Assembly: GCA_964019415.1 (NCBI GenBank)
Contig: OZ025873.1
Span: forward strand, 3,696,776 to 3,760,775
Direction of reading: 5' to 3'
Source of the DNA: Ianthella basta
Taxonomy: Eukaryota; Porifera; Demospongiae; Verongiida; Ianthellidae
DNA: 64,000 bases
Shown: positions 1 through 12,100 of the stretch, one piece after another
How the letters are laid out: each line of letters starts with the position of its first letter
Numbering within the stretch: the stretch's first letter is position 1
The notes under the pieces: model-generated
Told to the model about the DNA's origin: nothing
The model's input: the letters and a program-made list of their open reading frames with translations, nothing else
The model's database searches: none
Position numbers and translations under genes: made by a program

Positions 1-774
1 GCTTCAGAACAGAATAGTCAATGCCACCTGTCTGTGAGCCACTAAACCTCTATTTACTTGTTGTGGTTGTTGTTCTTTCTCCCCCTGTCCTCTTGGCCTC
101 TGCAGAAGCCACGCTCCAGGACATCTAGTGCCTCCAAGCCCAAACCATCTTGACCACCTTCCACACATCAACACAGCACAACACAGCTTGCTGCAGGGAC
201 ACACACACACACACATGCAAGCATGCTTTCCTTGTCTGCTCGCACAAACTGCTGCTGAATGTACTACTGTATTATGCTTTGAGTTCAGTGCACATTTGGT
301 ACAGTTGATCTGTGTACCAGAGGTGGAGGGGGGTGCAAGAAGTGAAATACTGGAGTTCTGCTATGGTCTATCGTTGCCGATTGTTATGTTATTGCCCGCT
401 AATCACCCCTGTACAGACCATGGGAAAACTGCTGCAGTGGCAAATGTGTGGCTTCTGTTGTGCTGCTGAGGAGCGAGGAGTTGTTTACTACGTCAGCTAT
501 GCTGTCCCAGCAAGCACCTGGGAGGCTCTTGTTGAGTCTAGCTGCAGCGAAGCCACACTATATAAACTGGCTCCAGTAAGAATTACAGATTCCTCGAGGA
601 TTGTCTACAATCTGTAGAGGAGGATGATTTGTACGTAGTAGAAGTGTATCCAGAAGCTCCAAAGTACAATGCAAATGAATTACATGCATTTAATATGCAT
701 GTCATTATATAGATTATATAGATTGCCATTATATTATACAGACAACCACATGACTGTGTTGTACCATAGCTTCG
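1..774. other. Left-edge stretch without recognised gene
   Basis: No exon chain or conserved domain could be recognised on either strand. A short (CA)n run lies near 200-214. Open frames here are short and overlap each other on both strands, as expected by chance. Confidence 0.5.
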
Positions 775-959
775 TACAGCCGATTTCAGAATGGTTGGCC
801 AAAAGGCAAAATTAATGGCAAATGGCGTGACGTCATAGCAAATGGCAATACTGTACAATAGGAGTGACGTAATGGCAAGCGGCTAACTAATAGTGACGTC
901 ACGCCATTTGGCCGTTCTCCCATTTGTCATTTTGGCCAACCATTCTGAGATCGGCTGTA
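775..959. repeat. MITE family 1, copy 1
   Basis: A 185-bp element with imperfect terminal inverted repeats. The left end reads TACAGCCGATTTCAGAATGG and the right end is its inverted counterpart, ending in ATCGGCTGTA. The inside carries repeated CAAATGGC blocks and palindromic TGACGTCA sites. It joins copy 2 in a head-to-head arrangement sharing one TA. A third copy lies at 22792-22972. There is no coding capacity, so it is non-autonomous; the superfamily is not identified. Confidence 0.85.
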
Positions 960-1138
960 CAGTCGATTTCAGAACGGTTGGCCAAAATGGCAAATGGCAG
1001 AACGATCAAATGGCGTGACGTCACTATTAGTTTAACTGCTTGCCAACACGTCACTCCTATTGTACAGTACTGCCATTTGCTATGATGTCACACCATTTGC
1101 CATTTACCTTTTGGACAACCATTCTGAAATCGGCTGTA
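958..1138. repeat. MITE family 1, copy 2, inverted
   Basis: A 181-bp element of the same family as 775-959, in the opposite orientation and abutting it. Its TGACGTCA palindrome and CAAATGGC blocks are preserved. It ends about 110 bp upstream of the TATA-like box of gene 1, so it may be part of that promoter region; this last point is inference. Confidence 0.85.
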
Positions 1139-1250
1139 CCGTACCCAGATCCGCAGATGGTCTAGTACGAGTACTAGTAGCGCGTAAACCGCATGCATAA
1201 TTCTATTATCTTGGCCAGTGCAATCATATTCATACTGGGAGCTCCCGAAT

Positions 1251-1261
1251 TATATTATAAA
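1251..1261 (+). promoter_or_regulatory. TATA-like box of gene 1
   Basis: TATATTATAAA lies 82 bp upstream of the ATG at 1343 and is the only good TATA-like match just upstream. The distance suits a short 5' UTR. No experimental start site is available. Confidence 0.45.
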
Positions 1262-1342
1262 GTACAGTCGTCCCATTGATTGTCCGATCTTTTGCCAGAC
1301 AGTTAGCCAGTGGTCGAGTTGTTAAATAGTAACAGCGGAATC

Positions 1343-4300
1343 ATGGCTCTACGAATCCTGTTACTGACTTTCTTCCTTTCCCTGACGGTCTGCAACCTCT
1401 TAGCGGGCACTGTCGAATTTGATGGGGATTGGGCGGCTGACAAGAACTGCGACGTCTATCCCAAGGGTAGGCAGTCCATATAAAACTGTATTACACAGTA
1501 AGGTCGATATTGCGCACCCATAATATGCTATGTAGCTCTTTCAGTGCATTGTATACGTAGAAGCCATCCTCAGATATGTATGCACTCAATTGGCTGCGGT
1601 GGATGGATGTCCACATTCAGTTAACTGAGTTTAGGCGGAATTGTTTCACTGCGATAGCTATATACTAGTACAGCATAGCTTCTCTCTGTATAGAAGATGT
1701 AACTACTTAGTGATGAAAGGACTTGATGATGATCGATCGAATGGTCACTCACTGCTAGTTGTATAGCTGCTAACACTGTATCATTCTTCTTTTGCCATAC
1801 TATGCATGTATTAGGAAGTATTGACCTTGTAAAGAGGTTGCATTTGGAAGATTTGCCATATTCTGTGGTTCCCACTGGGTATGACTTTGGTGACAACCAA
1901 CTACCAGCGTACACCATATATCCTACTGCGAATCTATCAGAAAAAGGGAAGAATCTGTGCCCCATGGGACTCCCTGAAGAGTTCTCGTTGCTCACCACCT
2001 TCCGTCTGGATAGGTTTCCACAGCTTGTGACTATGCTGAATATCTCTGACGATGATGGTGTGAATTTAGCCATCACTGTGGACACCAAAGGTCGCCACAT
2101 CATGTTTGAGTGTTCCAGTGTCATTGCCAAGTTTGAGCTGGGCGTGTCTAAGTTGAAGGAGAATGGTTGGCACTAAGTGGGCTTTGTCATCTAAAATCCA
2201 ACATTGCGCTTACATTTGATGGTGAGTCTGCTGGAGAAGCTGCTCTCACCAATTCAGATGTCTGCACCTTCCGCTGTGAGAAGAAGAACATCTACATAGC
2301 TCAAAATACTCTAGCCCGTGTAAGCTATCAGGGTGTGATCTAGTTCTGGGCGATATAGCTATCTAGATCAGTATGATGTGTGTGGATGTGTGCAATCCAG
2401 ATATACCATTTGTACATCTGAATCAATACTGTGTACACCCAAACCTATACTTTGTACATCCGGATCTATAATTTCAGATCTATAATAATTATATAATATC
2501 TGGATCTATTATGCATTCAGATTTATGGCACATCAGCTCAGTCACATGATGTCATGTGAGGAGAAGGAGAAGCTGATATACGTACCAAATAAGTGTGTTA
2601 TGATGTACAATTTTGCAGAAGTAAACCAAAATCCATAGGCCACGTGACAGTTATGTGGACCAATTGGTAAGCAGAATTCAGCAACTCCTGCTTAGTAATT
2701 GGTCCACATGACTATTATGAATTTCAGACCTTTTGTAACGTCATGGAAAATTCATGCAAAAAAGAAATATGTACATAGTGTAGTGATGAGCAAAATTATG
2801 GTTTCAGTTTGAATGGCTGGACACCTGAAGCAACAAGTGGTGATTTGTCCTATATGGAAGGCAAAGAGTGGAAGTGACGTGACCCTGTTGATGTCCATGT
2901 GCAGTCGTTATGTGTAGCATTTCATTGTTCTGAAAGACAACGTTCGAAACTACACATGGTAAGGAAAGAAGGGGGGAAGGGAAAAATGGCAGTGAACCAG
3001 ACCAGCACCGGCAACCTCCAGATCTTTAACCGACCCTTTAGCAGCCGGGTCACTGGTCATCGCCAACAGCCATTTTTCCCTTCCCCCTTCTTTCCTTACC
3101 ATGTGTAGTTCCGAACGTTGTCTTTTATTAGTGTCACCATGGTACATAGACCATCTTAATTAGCATTTCCAAGTGTCACTGATCGTTCAGTGCCCGGTGT
3201 GAGAGTTTCAAAGGAGGCTCTGGATACTGCCCATCCACATCGGTATATAAGGAGAGAATGGATCAGTGGCTGTTGGCAGTGACCAGTGACCCGGCTGCTA
3301 AAAAGGGTCAGCTAAAGATATGGAGGTTGCCAATGCTGGTCTGGTTCACTGCCATTTTTCCCTTCCCCCCTTCTTCCCTTGTCATGTGTAGTTTCAAATG
3401 TTGTCTTTCATTTGTGTCACCATGGTACATAGACCATCTTAATTTTATTGTTCTATCCTCTGTGGTCATGGCACATCTTCTTTGGCAAACCATACTTTTC
3501 CACCCCTAGTCAAAAAGTCGACATGACTGTCTCTGGACAGTTATTATAGTATGGCAGTTTACAAATATAAGGAGTTGAGAATACCCATCAACTCTGGGAT
3601 CCACATGAACCGCAAACCACCAGTTTATCAATTTATGATTGCCATGTATACGTACATATGTCAGACATCTTATATATGGGCAAGGGAGACAATATACTTG
3701 CTTCTGCTTTACTCTTCAGCCCAAGCACAAGTCCATGGCACATGGATGCCTTTAGGATACATCACTGCTTGCTGCTTCAGGCAGTTCTGCCAGTTTAACT
3801 AAAGCCATGTGCTCATCACTACATACTTCTCTCTTACATCATAATGTACTTATTTGGCATGTCAGCTTCTCCTCATATGACATCATATGACTAAATTTAT
3901 ACAGCATATATTTGAATATTATAAATCTGGATGCATTTAATTACAATGATAGTCAACTTTTATACTGTGGTAAACAGTAAACCCAATATCGCTTATGCAG
4001 CACTAGTATGTGCTTTTTGGGGGTGTGGGGGGGTTAAGAACGCAACCATATGCAGAAGTTTTGGGCTATAGTTCAAGAGTTCAATGCACATGCGTGACCA
4101 TGCAACCAGTTTTAGTGTTTTGTTAAAATTCACTGTGCAGTTAACTGTTCAGCAGCTGGCAATAGTCCCTGTTACTGATGCCCCAATGAAGCATTACCTG
4201 TATCATGAGGAGAGATGTGCTCCAAGAGCCCAGCCTGACCTGAGCCGCTTGAGAAGGCAGACTATCATCCCCAGTGGAGCTTTAGTCACCAGTGGAAGCG

Positions 4301-7300
4301 GAGTGAGATGGCATGCTGTTCAGATATAGCAGCACCTACTATACTTAAACATATATGACAAATGCACACATGGGAAGATATGTACATAGGTATGCTCATG
4401 TTTCTTACTCAGATTTTAATCGTGTTCTGTTGTAGAGTATTCTTGTGCCATGTCCACCAGGAGATCCAGGGCAAAAAGGTGTTAGTATTCCTGGTGATGT
4501 GAGTCTAATTCTGCAGCTACATACGGAATTGTGTGTTCATTTGTACTGTCACCCTCGCGAACTCATCCTTTATCCCTACTACAGAAAGGTATTGGGGGAT
4601 CTTTTGGTCCAGCTGGTCCCCTTGGTGCTGCAGGTGCAGATGGCAAACCTGGGAAGAGAGAAGCTCCAGCTGCAGCAGTGGCAGGTGCTTGGTCTGGTAT
4701 ACCAAATGCACTCTATAAACATTCGAATTCGTCATTATTATTTTGAGCAGGAATGAGAGAATCTGTGTTCAGGTGTATTTGAAATGTGATGAATGTCCTG
4801 TCTATCAAATTACATCATTAGACACTTATAGAGCCTTACTCCAGGACCCAGGCCTTGGCTGTCTTCTGTCTTCTGTGTTCACTGAGCTATTGCCTCCATT
4901 GCTTAGCAGTACAATGTATTTGAGTTGCATGTTCCAGCACATCATTTCAAGCTGCAAGCACACTAAGTATGTAGTGGCACCCTGAAATTCCTAAGAATGA
5001 GACAGAGGCCTGGGTTTCTATTCATGCAGTTGTGAATATTTTATATATGTAGTACTCACAGTATATCATAATTATCTGCTTGTTAATGTAGTTTAAGTAT
5101 ACAGGAGATTTGCTTGCATGGTGCTGAAGCCCAATAAATTACTTCTTCTACTCAGCATCCATAAGCTTCTTTTGCCAATTGAACAAGTACTGCATGATGC
5201 TGGCACCCTTGTCCCACAGGTGCTAGTGTATCAGTGGTGGCACTGAATGAAGCAGGCAAGGCCAGAGTCACTTGGAGCAGACCAGCACTGGGACATGGTC
5301 AAGTGGTCACTGGCTACTCTGTGCAGTACAGGAGAAGGGGTACCTCCTCTTACACAACTCGCTCAGTGTCTGGATCTACTACGACCTCATTCACCATCAC
5401 TAACCTCAATCTCGGTACAGTGTATGAAGTGAGAGTTGCATCAGTGGGGCCTTGTGGACTGAGTGGATACTGCTGTGGGAGTGGGAAGCAGGTTACAACT
5501 TATGACAGTGAGTGCTAATTCTAGTTAAGTTGCCCTTAGTGGAAGAGAAAATAAGCTGAGAGGCCAAGATGACAGTTTATACAATTTAGTGTTGATGTCT
5601 ACCCTAGTACACATTCGTGCCATGCACATGGTTTTGTACCCAATGCGAGGCATGGGGGTTGCTGGAGAAAGATACTGTAGTCAGTGGAAGAATATGTTGA
5701 GGAGTGTGTTGGGTGTGACCATATTACATTTGGATTTTGTGAGAAGTGAAGAGATTAGGAAGTAATGGAGCAGGAAGCAGTTGTGATATAGGTGAGGAGT
5801 AGAAGGGAAAGGTGACAAGAGTCTTAAGGACAATCATGGCTGCATGGTAGGAAGGATAATAAGGAGCAAGTGATTTGCTATTCAGGTCCACTGAATCTAT
5901 CCCCATGGTTGCCATGCATGTAATACGCAGTACATGTACTTATTGTACACAGTAAGAACAACCCTGAATTATTTGGGGGAGATGTTTAGATTGGTTGACT
6001 GGTTTATCACAGTAATTGATTGAGCCATACTTATTAGGACATCATGCACTTCTAATTTACTCATTTAAGGCAGTAGAATTAATTATGGCTAACCCTTCAA
6101 AGAAACCCGTGCCAGAGCTGTTACCTGTGTCATGTGCACATGGGGCCAAGGATGATACACGTGACCATGCAGCATGAACCACCTTATATTAGGCTACTGA
6201 CTTTAACAGTGAGTTAAGCATTTTGAACAGTCCAGGATTTGGTGGGCACTCATTCAGTGACTTCCCATTTCATGTGTACTACTTGTAAATTTTCATTGCA
6301 CTACTTGCTAAAATTAGTACCTCTTACATTTAGTAGCGTACATAATGGCCTAACTTCCTTGTACATAAAACTAGCTTGTCAATCATGCACTTTCCGAACC
6401 ATGTACAAGGGAGTATGGAATGCCAAGTAAACTCCACAGATATGAGTTTGATTACATGAGGGCATGACAAACGTTGTGCACATGGTTGCAAGTTGCATAC
6501 ATGTTGTTGCTGCACCTCACTCCAACCTGTATACCAGTCTTATTAGTATATAGCCTTCTGCAGCTTACACTGGAGATCTTTTAATGAATTCCTTGCCGCA
6601 CCAGTGCATATACTGATGCACTTATTGCTACTTGCACTGGAGGTGGTGCATGGTATACTCAAATTATACGCATACATATACTTATTATGTCATATAATTC
6701 TTACTATGAGGAGTGTACCACGTAGCCATATACTGTAATAGAATCTCAATATGAAGTCAATAGAAAATACTAGCTAATATTATTTAACAATACAATTGCA
6801 TCTTCTATTCTACATTCATTCCTTATCATGCACCACTGTAAACAGTTGCTCCTCGCCCATCTGATGCTGGTGTGTCAGTTGTTGCTTGTAATGAAACAGA
6901 CAAGGCCAGAGTCACTTGGAGTAGACCAGCACTGGGACCTGGTCAAGTGATCACTGGCTACTCTGTGCAGTACAGGAGAAGGGGTGCCTCCTCTTACACA
7001 ACTCGCTCAGTGTCTGGATCTAGTACAACCTCATACACCATCACTAACCTCAATCTCGGTACAGTGTATGAAGTGAGAGTTGCATCAGATGGCCCTCTTG
7101 GACTGAGTGGATACTGCTGTGGGAGTGGGAAGCAGGCTACATCTTGCAGCTGTAAGTGTTTAGGGAAATATTTCATTGTCTTTCAGTTGGGTTGCCTTTG
7201 AAGCTTTAAAAGCACATAAGGGACTTCACACATGTACATTAGCGTGCATCAGGCTATAGTACTGTATACATGACTTATGTGACACATAAATAGATGTGAC

Positions 7301-8390
7301 TGAAAGGTTAATGACTTGTAGGGGCAGAGACATTTGTTGTGAAGCGGGGAGAGAAGATGGGAGAGGGGCAGTTTATTTGTAAATGAGATGTCCGGGGTGT
7401 TCGGGCAGGGAGCCCTCTCCTTCATCAGGGAACTTGGACGTTGTCTGTGGGTGACGAATGGAGAGCCACAGTCACATCACTTCTTGAGGCTGAGGATTGC
7501 TGTTGCCTTGCAGAGGGGCAACATAGCCACTGCGTTGGGCACGATGAGAGTGGATGGTGACTTTTTCAATTTATAACTGAGCAAATGCATGTGCACACGC
7601 ACAGGCGTATGCACAAACTTATTATCAATACTTACTATCATTACATATTGATTATATTATTCCTTATACATTATATATATGGAAAAAGAAAAAATTGTAA
7701 ATGAAATGTGGCAGGGGTAAATTCTGTGTATGTTCTTTGTTACAGACTGCTGCAGTAGGTGCTGTTCCATACAGAGCACAGTGTTTGTGTCCTTTGACAT
7801 GGCTGAGATGAAAGTGGTTGAGTCAGACGCTCTAGTTCTCATTGATGTGATCCGCTATGGTCCCATGAGATCCCCCATGATGATAAGTGTCACAAACATC
7901 CCACTGACAGCAAAGAGGGGTGTGTTCAGTGCATCTACCAAGTGCTTGTGTGTGCTTGAGCTATTGCAATATTGACTACACACAGGAAGGTATAATTATG
8001 TTACATGATAGTAGTGTTTCCAGCTAGTTTGATACACTGCTAACAGTAGGCAGATGCTCCAAATTGTCATTGAATTTGATGTCATTCATCACATTTAATC
8101 CACATAATGCCTTATTTAGGATGCAATTTACACTACACTTCTGTCTCCTGTTGCACCCAGTCCAGGACTACAGTCTGCAGAGCAGTTCCCTGGTGTTCCT
8201 CAACACTGAGCACATGGTGGAGAAGTCTACCGTGGTGATCAAGATCAGGGAGGACAGTACTCCTGAGCAAGACCCTCCTACCGAATCCTTCAAACTGGTC
8301 CTCTCCAGCAGTGCGGGAGGAGGGACACAGCCTACTGTGGTGTTCAGTGTGCCAGAGATGGAGGTGCACATCAAAGACAATGACTATTGA
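1343..8390 (+). CDS. Secreted TSPN-collagen-FN3-FN3-Calx-beta protein (one frame break)
   Basis: Nine exons: 1343-1466, 1815-2319, 4141-4302, 4436-4498, 4585-4684, 5220-5507, 6846-7151, 7746-7919, 8161-8390 (TGA). Exon 1 gives a hydrophobic signal peptide (MALRILLLTFFLSLTVC). Exons 2-3 encode a thrombospondin N-terminal-like (laminin-G-type) domain as in fibrillar and FACIT collagens (motifs LPEEFSLLTTFRL, then QQLAIVP). Exons 4-5 carry about a dozen Gly-X-Y triplets with one interruption, on phase-0 borders typical of collagens. Exons 6 and 7 are two almost identical FN3 modules (TWSRPALG, LGTVYEVRVAS). Exons 8-9 form a Calx-beta domain ending in KDNDY before the stop. Likely a secreted matrix or adhesion protein. 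In exon 2 the frame runs into TAA at 2174-2176 directly after the TSPN Trp-His, and continues homologous in another frame from about 2167 to 2319. This is a small deletion, allele or assembly error; all other phases agree. Total length would be about 650 residues. Exon calls are firm; intactness is uncertain. Confidence 0.8.
2167..2182 (+). pseudogene. Frame break inside TSPN exon of gene 1
   Basis: Upstream, the frame reads ...ENGWH then stop. The downstream TSPN strands (ALTFDGE, CEKKNIYIAQNTLAR) are in the frame that reads TTG GCA CTA AGT through the same bases. The TSPN family expects a continuous W-H-[RK]-x-A-x-S here, so both halves of the motif are present but overlap. That fits loss of bases between two short direct repeats (length 1 modulo 3, for example 10), or a collapsed assembly. 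Confidence 0.65.
2649..2713. repeat. Short hairpin repeat
   Basis: A 65-bp hairpin with arms of about 26 bp (GTGGACCAATTGGTAAGCAG against its inverted partner CTGCTTAGTAATTGGTCCAC) and a few mismatches, inside the larger fold-back. Probably a mini-MITE or internal stem of the host element. Confidence 0.7.
2929..3127. repeat. Central palindrome of the fold-back element
   Basis: Arms of about 60 bp: AAAGACAACGTTCG at the left and CGAACGTTGTCTTTTA at the right, each continuing through a purine-rich or pyrimidine-rich block. The spacer of about 80 bp is partly repeated at 3270-3350. Confidence 0.75.
7388..7576 (+). other. Unassigned short ORF in gene 1 intron 7
   Basis: A 62-codon frame (MSGVFGQGALSFIREL...) between the second FN3 exon and the Calx-beta exons. 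It ends in a stop and has no clear splice sites joining it to gene 1. The composition is protein-like and could be a transposon-derived remnant, but I cannot name a family. Confidence 0.25.
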
Positions 8391-8580
8391 GCTGTGAAGG
8401 GTATTCTGCTAGATCACAAAATCTCCTCTCTAGTTCCTGCAACAAGCTATAAGTTACATTATGTGGACACCTCTTTGACTATAATGTGCTTCAGTACATA
8501 AGTAATGGTTTGTGTTTGAGGAGTTGGGAACTTTGAAGAGGCCTGACTGGCTAGCTATAGGAAGTTCATTTGTTCGCATT

Positions 8581-8669
8581 AGCCAGGGTTCCCAACAATC
8601 TTAGATGTTTCAGTAGCTAAAACATCTAATTACTGAAACACCTAAGATTGTACACTGAGAACCCTGGCT
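8581..8669. repeat. 89-bp hairpin MITE-like repeat
   Basis: AGCCAGGGTTC at the left end matches GAACCCTGGCT at the right end. A further inner pairing (CAATCTTAGATGTTTCAGTA against TACTGAAACACCTAAGATTG) makes almost the whole unit self-complementary. Confidence 0.75.
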
Positions 8670-9123
8670 AGTGTGGACAAATCCAAGTGAGTTGGGAACT
8701 GTGGCATGTGGTGTGTGGAGTCCTTATATGCATACTGCTCAGGGAAGCCTTTTGATATGTTGCTAGCACATGCAGTGTGTCAACTCTCTCTCTCTGTCTC
8801 TCAATCTGTCATCATTGTTAGGTTTTTTATCTACAGCTTGGTTTGAAAATTGCACATATGCCCGCTGGAACGTGGATTATACTTGGTTGCCTAGGGATCG
8901 TTGCTAGTTGTGGGCTGCTGTTCCATGCCTAGTTCTATGTATGTTATCCCTGTCAATTACAGTACCATCACTTCCAGCAAGAGGTAGTTCAGAGCCACCA
9001 CCAGACCCAGGGCTGCTACACAGCTCTGCTGCATGCATGCCACTTGCTGAAAGTTTACAATTGCACATTTTCCACGGATTGCAATTGAATTGTGATGGTT
9101 GTCGCCCACAAAATGAATATGCT

Positions 9124-9177
9124 CAAGATACCCTCTTGACACTGTAACAGCACCACACAAATGTCAAGAGGATATCT
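9124..9177. repeat. 54-bp hairpin
   Basis: AAGATACCCTCTTGACA pairs with TGTCAAGAGGATATCTT, 17 bp with one mismatch, around a 20-bp loop. No associated gene seen. Confidence 0.6.
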
Positions 9178-12100
9178 TGGTGTGCATCTACGTATGTCAT
9201 GCTATTGCACAAACATGCATGTGCATGCGTGAGTTCACGAGTATACGTTTGTGTGTGTGTGTGTGTGTCATTCTAAAGGTTGCAAACACTGTCACTGTGG
9301 GTGCAACAACATGAAGCACATACTGTAGTATGTGAAATCATGGGCTGCACTGAACAGTCCTGCCATGTGTGATAACATCCTAATACTTACATCTACCCAA
9401 ATTGGGTCACAATCACGTAATGCTGAAACCTTCTAATAGTTTTCAGTGTATATGTTATGCTATACATTTGTTTTCAGATTTTAACATCTCTTGACTTATA
9501 CGGTCATAGAGAAAGTAGTTCACAAGGCTGCCTGTGTGAGATATCCATGCCATATCATTGCATGCAGGTGTTCAAAGTGAAATCAGAAAGGATATAGAAC
9601 TAAAGAAGCAGTAACAGCAAGTATACAGTGTGTACATAATAGGGCACTTGAGTGAGTTCATATGATCATGCCTGAATATACTGGTAGAACCTCTACCACA
9701 TCATTTGAAGAAAGTGATGGTATGTCTAATATGGACATTTGTGAAGACCCACTGAGATATTTGCATACATATGACTGAAGCGTTTTAGGTCTGTTGTGAT
9801 GTGGCACATACGTATATGATAAAGCATAATATCCATATACATGTGGACTATGTTATGATTTACAGGATGTTGATACATGGAAGTAGAAACTGAAGTCAGT
9901 AATAGCATGCAAGTGACTGCCACTAGTGCATGTGGGCAGTTTCCATTCCACCTGACTGGTGCTTCACTGATATTAGGAATGGATATAAGCCGAATCCATT
10001 GTGCATGATTGTGTTAGCATGATTCCATTTCAGCAATAAGCAGCTGTTATGTGGAATGATTCATGAAGAAAGACTACTGAACAGTATTTCCAGCACATCA
10101 TGCCACATAACAATGCGCAGTATGCGTGCATGTAGGTCGCAATACCACTTTGTAGTTCAGACTCCTGGCCACTTGCTACCGTTCGGTATGCATGGGATGA
10201 TGACTATTACATATATGTTGCAGTAAGTGTGCTTACAGTGCATGCTACCCTTGTACATGTAGGTCATCCTGTTCTGAGCCTGTATGGTACTATTGTCCTT
10301 TGCCACCTCAATCAGGAGTGTAGACATGCAGGTTTGTCTTCCACAAGCCTTACAACCGGACACTCAAAAGGAATTGGCATAAGACACTGAACATGCCGCT
10401 ATCCCAAACTTCCTCTCCTGGTATGTACGTAGGGGCTCACAAGGTGTGCATCAGTGTATATATTACGCGCATACCTCCCCATAACACACATGTGGTGCAA
10501 TCTGTATGTAACTCAGTATCACTCAGTAGCTTGTGTTGCAATATGATACAGATCTAGCTTGCTTTGGGATTGTATGCAGTTAGAGGACAAGGCTTAATCA
10601 GCTTGACCGCAGCACTTGGCTAAGCTTTCAGTGCATGTTTCACCTGTTCAAACCTGTTACTGCTTACACCGTAGTTTGTAAGAATAAGGTGATGTAGGAG
10701 GACTGTTGTGCAAAAAGAGACATTTCCTCAATGCTTTAAAGCGGCCACACTATTTCTGAGTGGTAGCCATTTAAAAGGCATGTTGTACATACATATGAAT
10801 GTAACTCATGTATGGCATTTGCACAGGTCCTAGGACGTGACTTTGAAAAATGCAGTTATGTGTTATGTATTAGTCAGTACATGAAACCGTACATGTAAGT
10901 TGATCCTGGCACTACACTTGTATGGCTGAGTTATTGGGCTTTAAGTGCCAGTTATTCTGGATGGGGGTTTGCGGGGGCTAAGGAACTCACTAGGGAGATG
11001 CCACACAGTTCAGGCCCTAAGGAAGCACCTCAGGTGGTCATGCCAAAGCAACCAATAGTTGCAGTATGTTGTCTGTGAGAGGGTCACACAGCCAAGAAGT
11101 ACATGTACGTACCTTAGCAAAAGAAAGTAATTAATTGTCAGACTGAAATATCTGGTCAGGCCATGACCTGGACATCCTGGGCAGCTCTGCTGGGCATGTG
11201 GTTTATAGCAGTCCTCACTGAGGGTTGGGCATGTTGCATTATGTTGTACAGATCTTGATAGGGGTGAACTTGTCTGTTGGCCTTCATCCTATCCCTGTAA
11301 CAGTGTGCCACACCCTTAACTTCCTGTCAGGATATACAGTATATGGATCTGGATATTCTATGGATTCTAATTGCCAGTCAGAAAATTGTCAGCCATATGT
11401 ATGCATTGAGAGTCTACTGCAGTGGACAGATTAGCAGCTTTGCGTTGTGTGCTGCTCTCTCATCATAGCTACTACCCCTTCACCACTAGCACCTGCACAT
11501 AGTATCACCGCTCAACTGAATTTTGCTGATCCTGTGTTGACCATGAATGCAGCCCCAGAAAGGAGAGGAAGCACCTGGGGGCATGCCATGCCTCAGCAAT
11601 GACACAATGGTTTTGTTACCCACTTAGTATAATCATACTTCATTTGACTGATTGTACCAGACAGCACTCCCAAATGGCCATGTTGGGTGGCATATGGTCT
11701 CAACCAGCACAGATAAGGGTTGCATGCATGCCTTGCTCTGTACCAAGCCAACATTCTGTAGCAAGAATTCTAACTTAGGTGAGACACATGCAACTATGTG
11801 TGCTACCAAGATTCCATTCCCATGCCCTTCCCTATACCCTTGCAGGACTATCCCCATTACGTGACTTGTGCACTGGCTTCCTTGTTGCCTTATAGAGTGA
11901 CAATTTGAATCATACCCTTGTAACAGTTGTAGCTAGACCGGTTAACAGATGGGACTATAGCGCAGCATGGTCACAGTGTAAATTTATATGTACATTTACA
12001 GTAGCTATGCAACGTGATCACTCCAAAAATTCCCAACATGATGTTCCTATTTGGCCATCTCACTATGCCAACTTCCTTAGCCAGCACAATGTGTAGCATG

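Larger units (their letters stand above)
2512..3936. mobile_element. Large nested fold-back element in gene 1 intron 2
   Basis: About 1.4 kb with long imperfect inverted arms. The left arm includes TGATGTCATGTGAGGAGAAG (near 2550) and the right arm its inverted partner near 3860-3892. A second matched pair lies further in (about 2780-2880 against 3715-3830). The centre holds a further palindrome (2929-3127) and a partial direct copy of it (3260-3445), sharing CACCATGGTACATAGACCAT. No transposase was seen. It accounts for most of the 1.8-kb intron. Confidence 0.75.
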
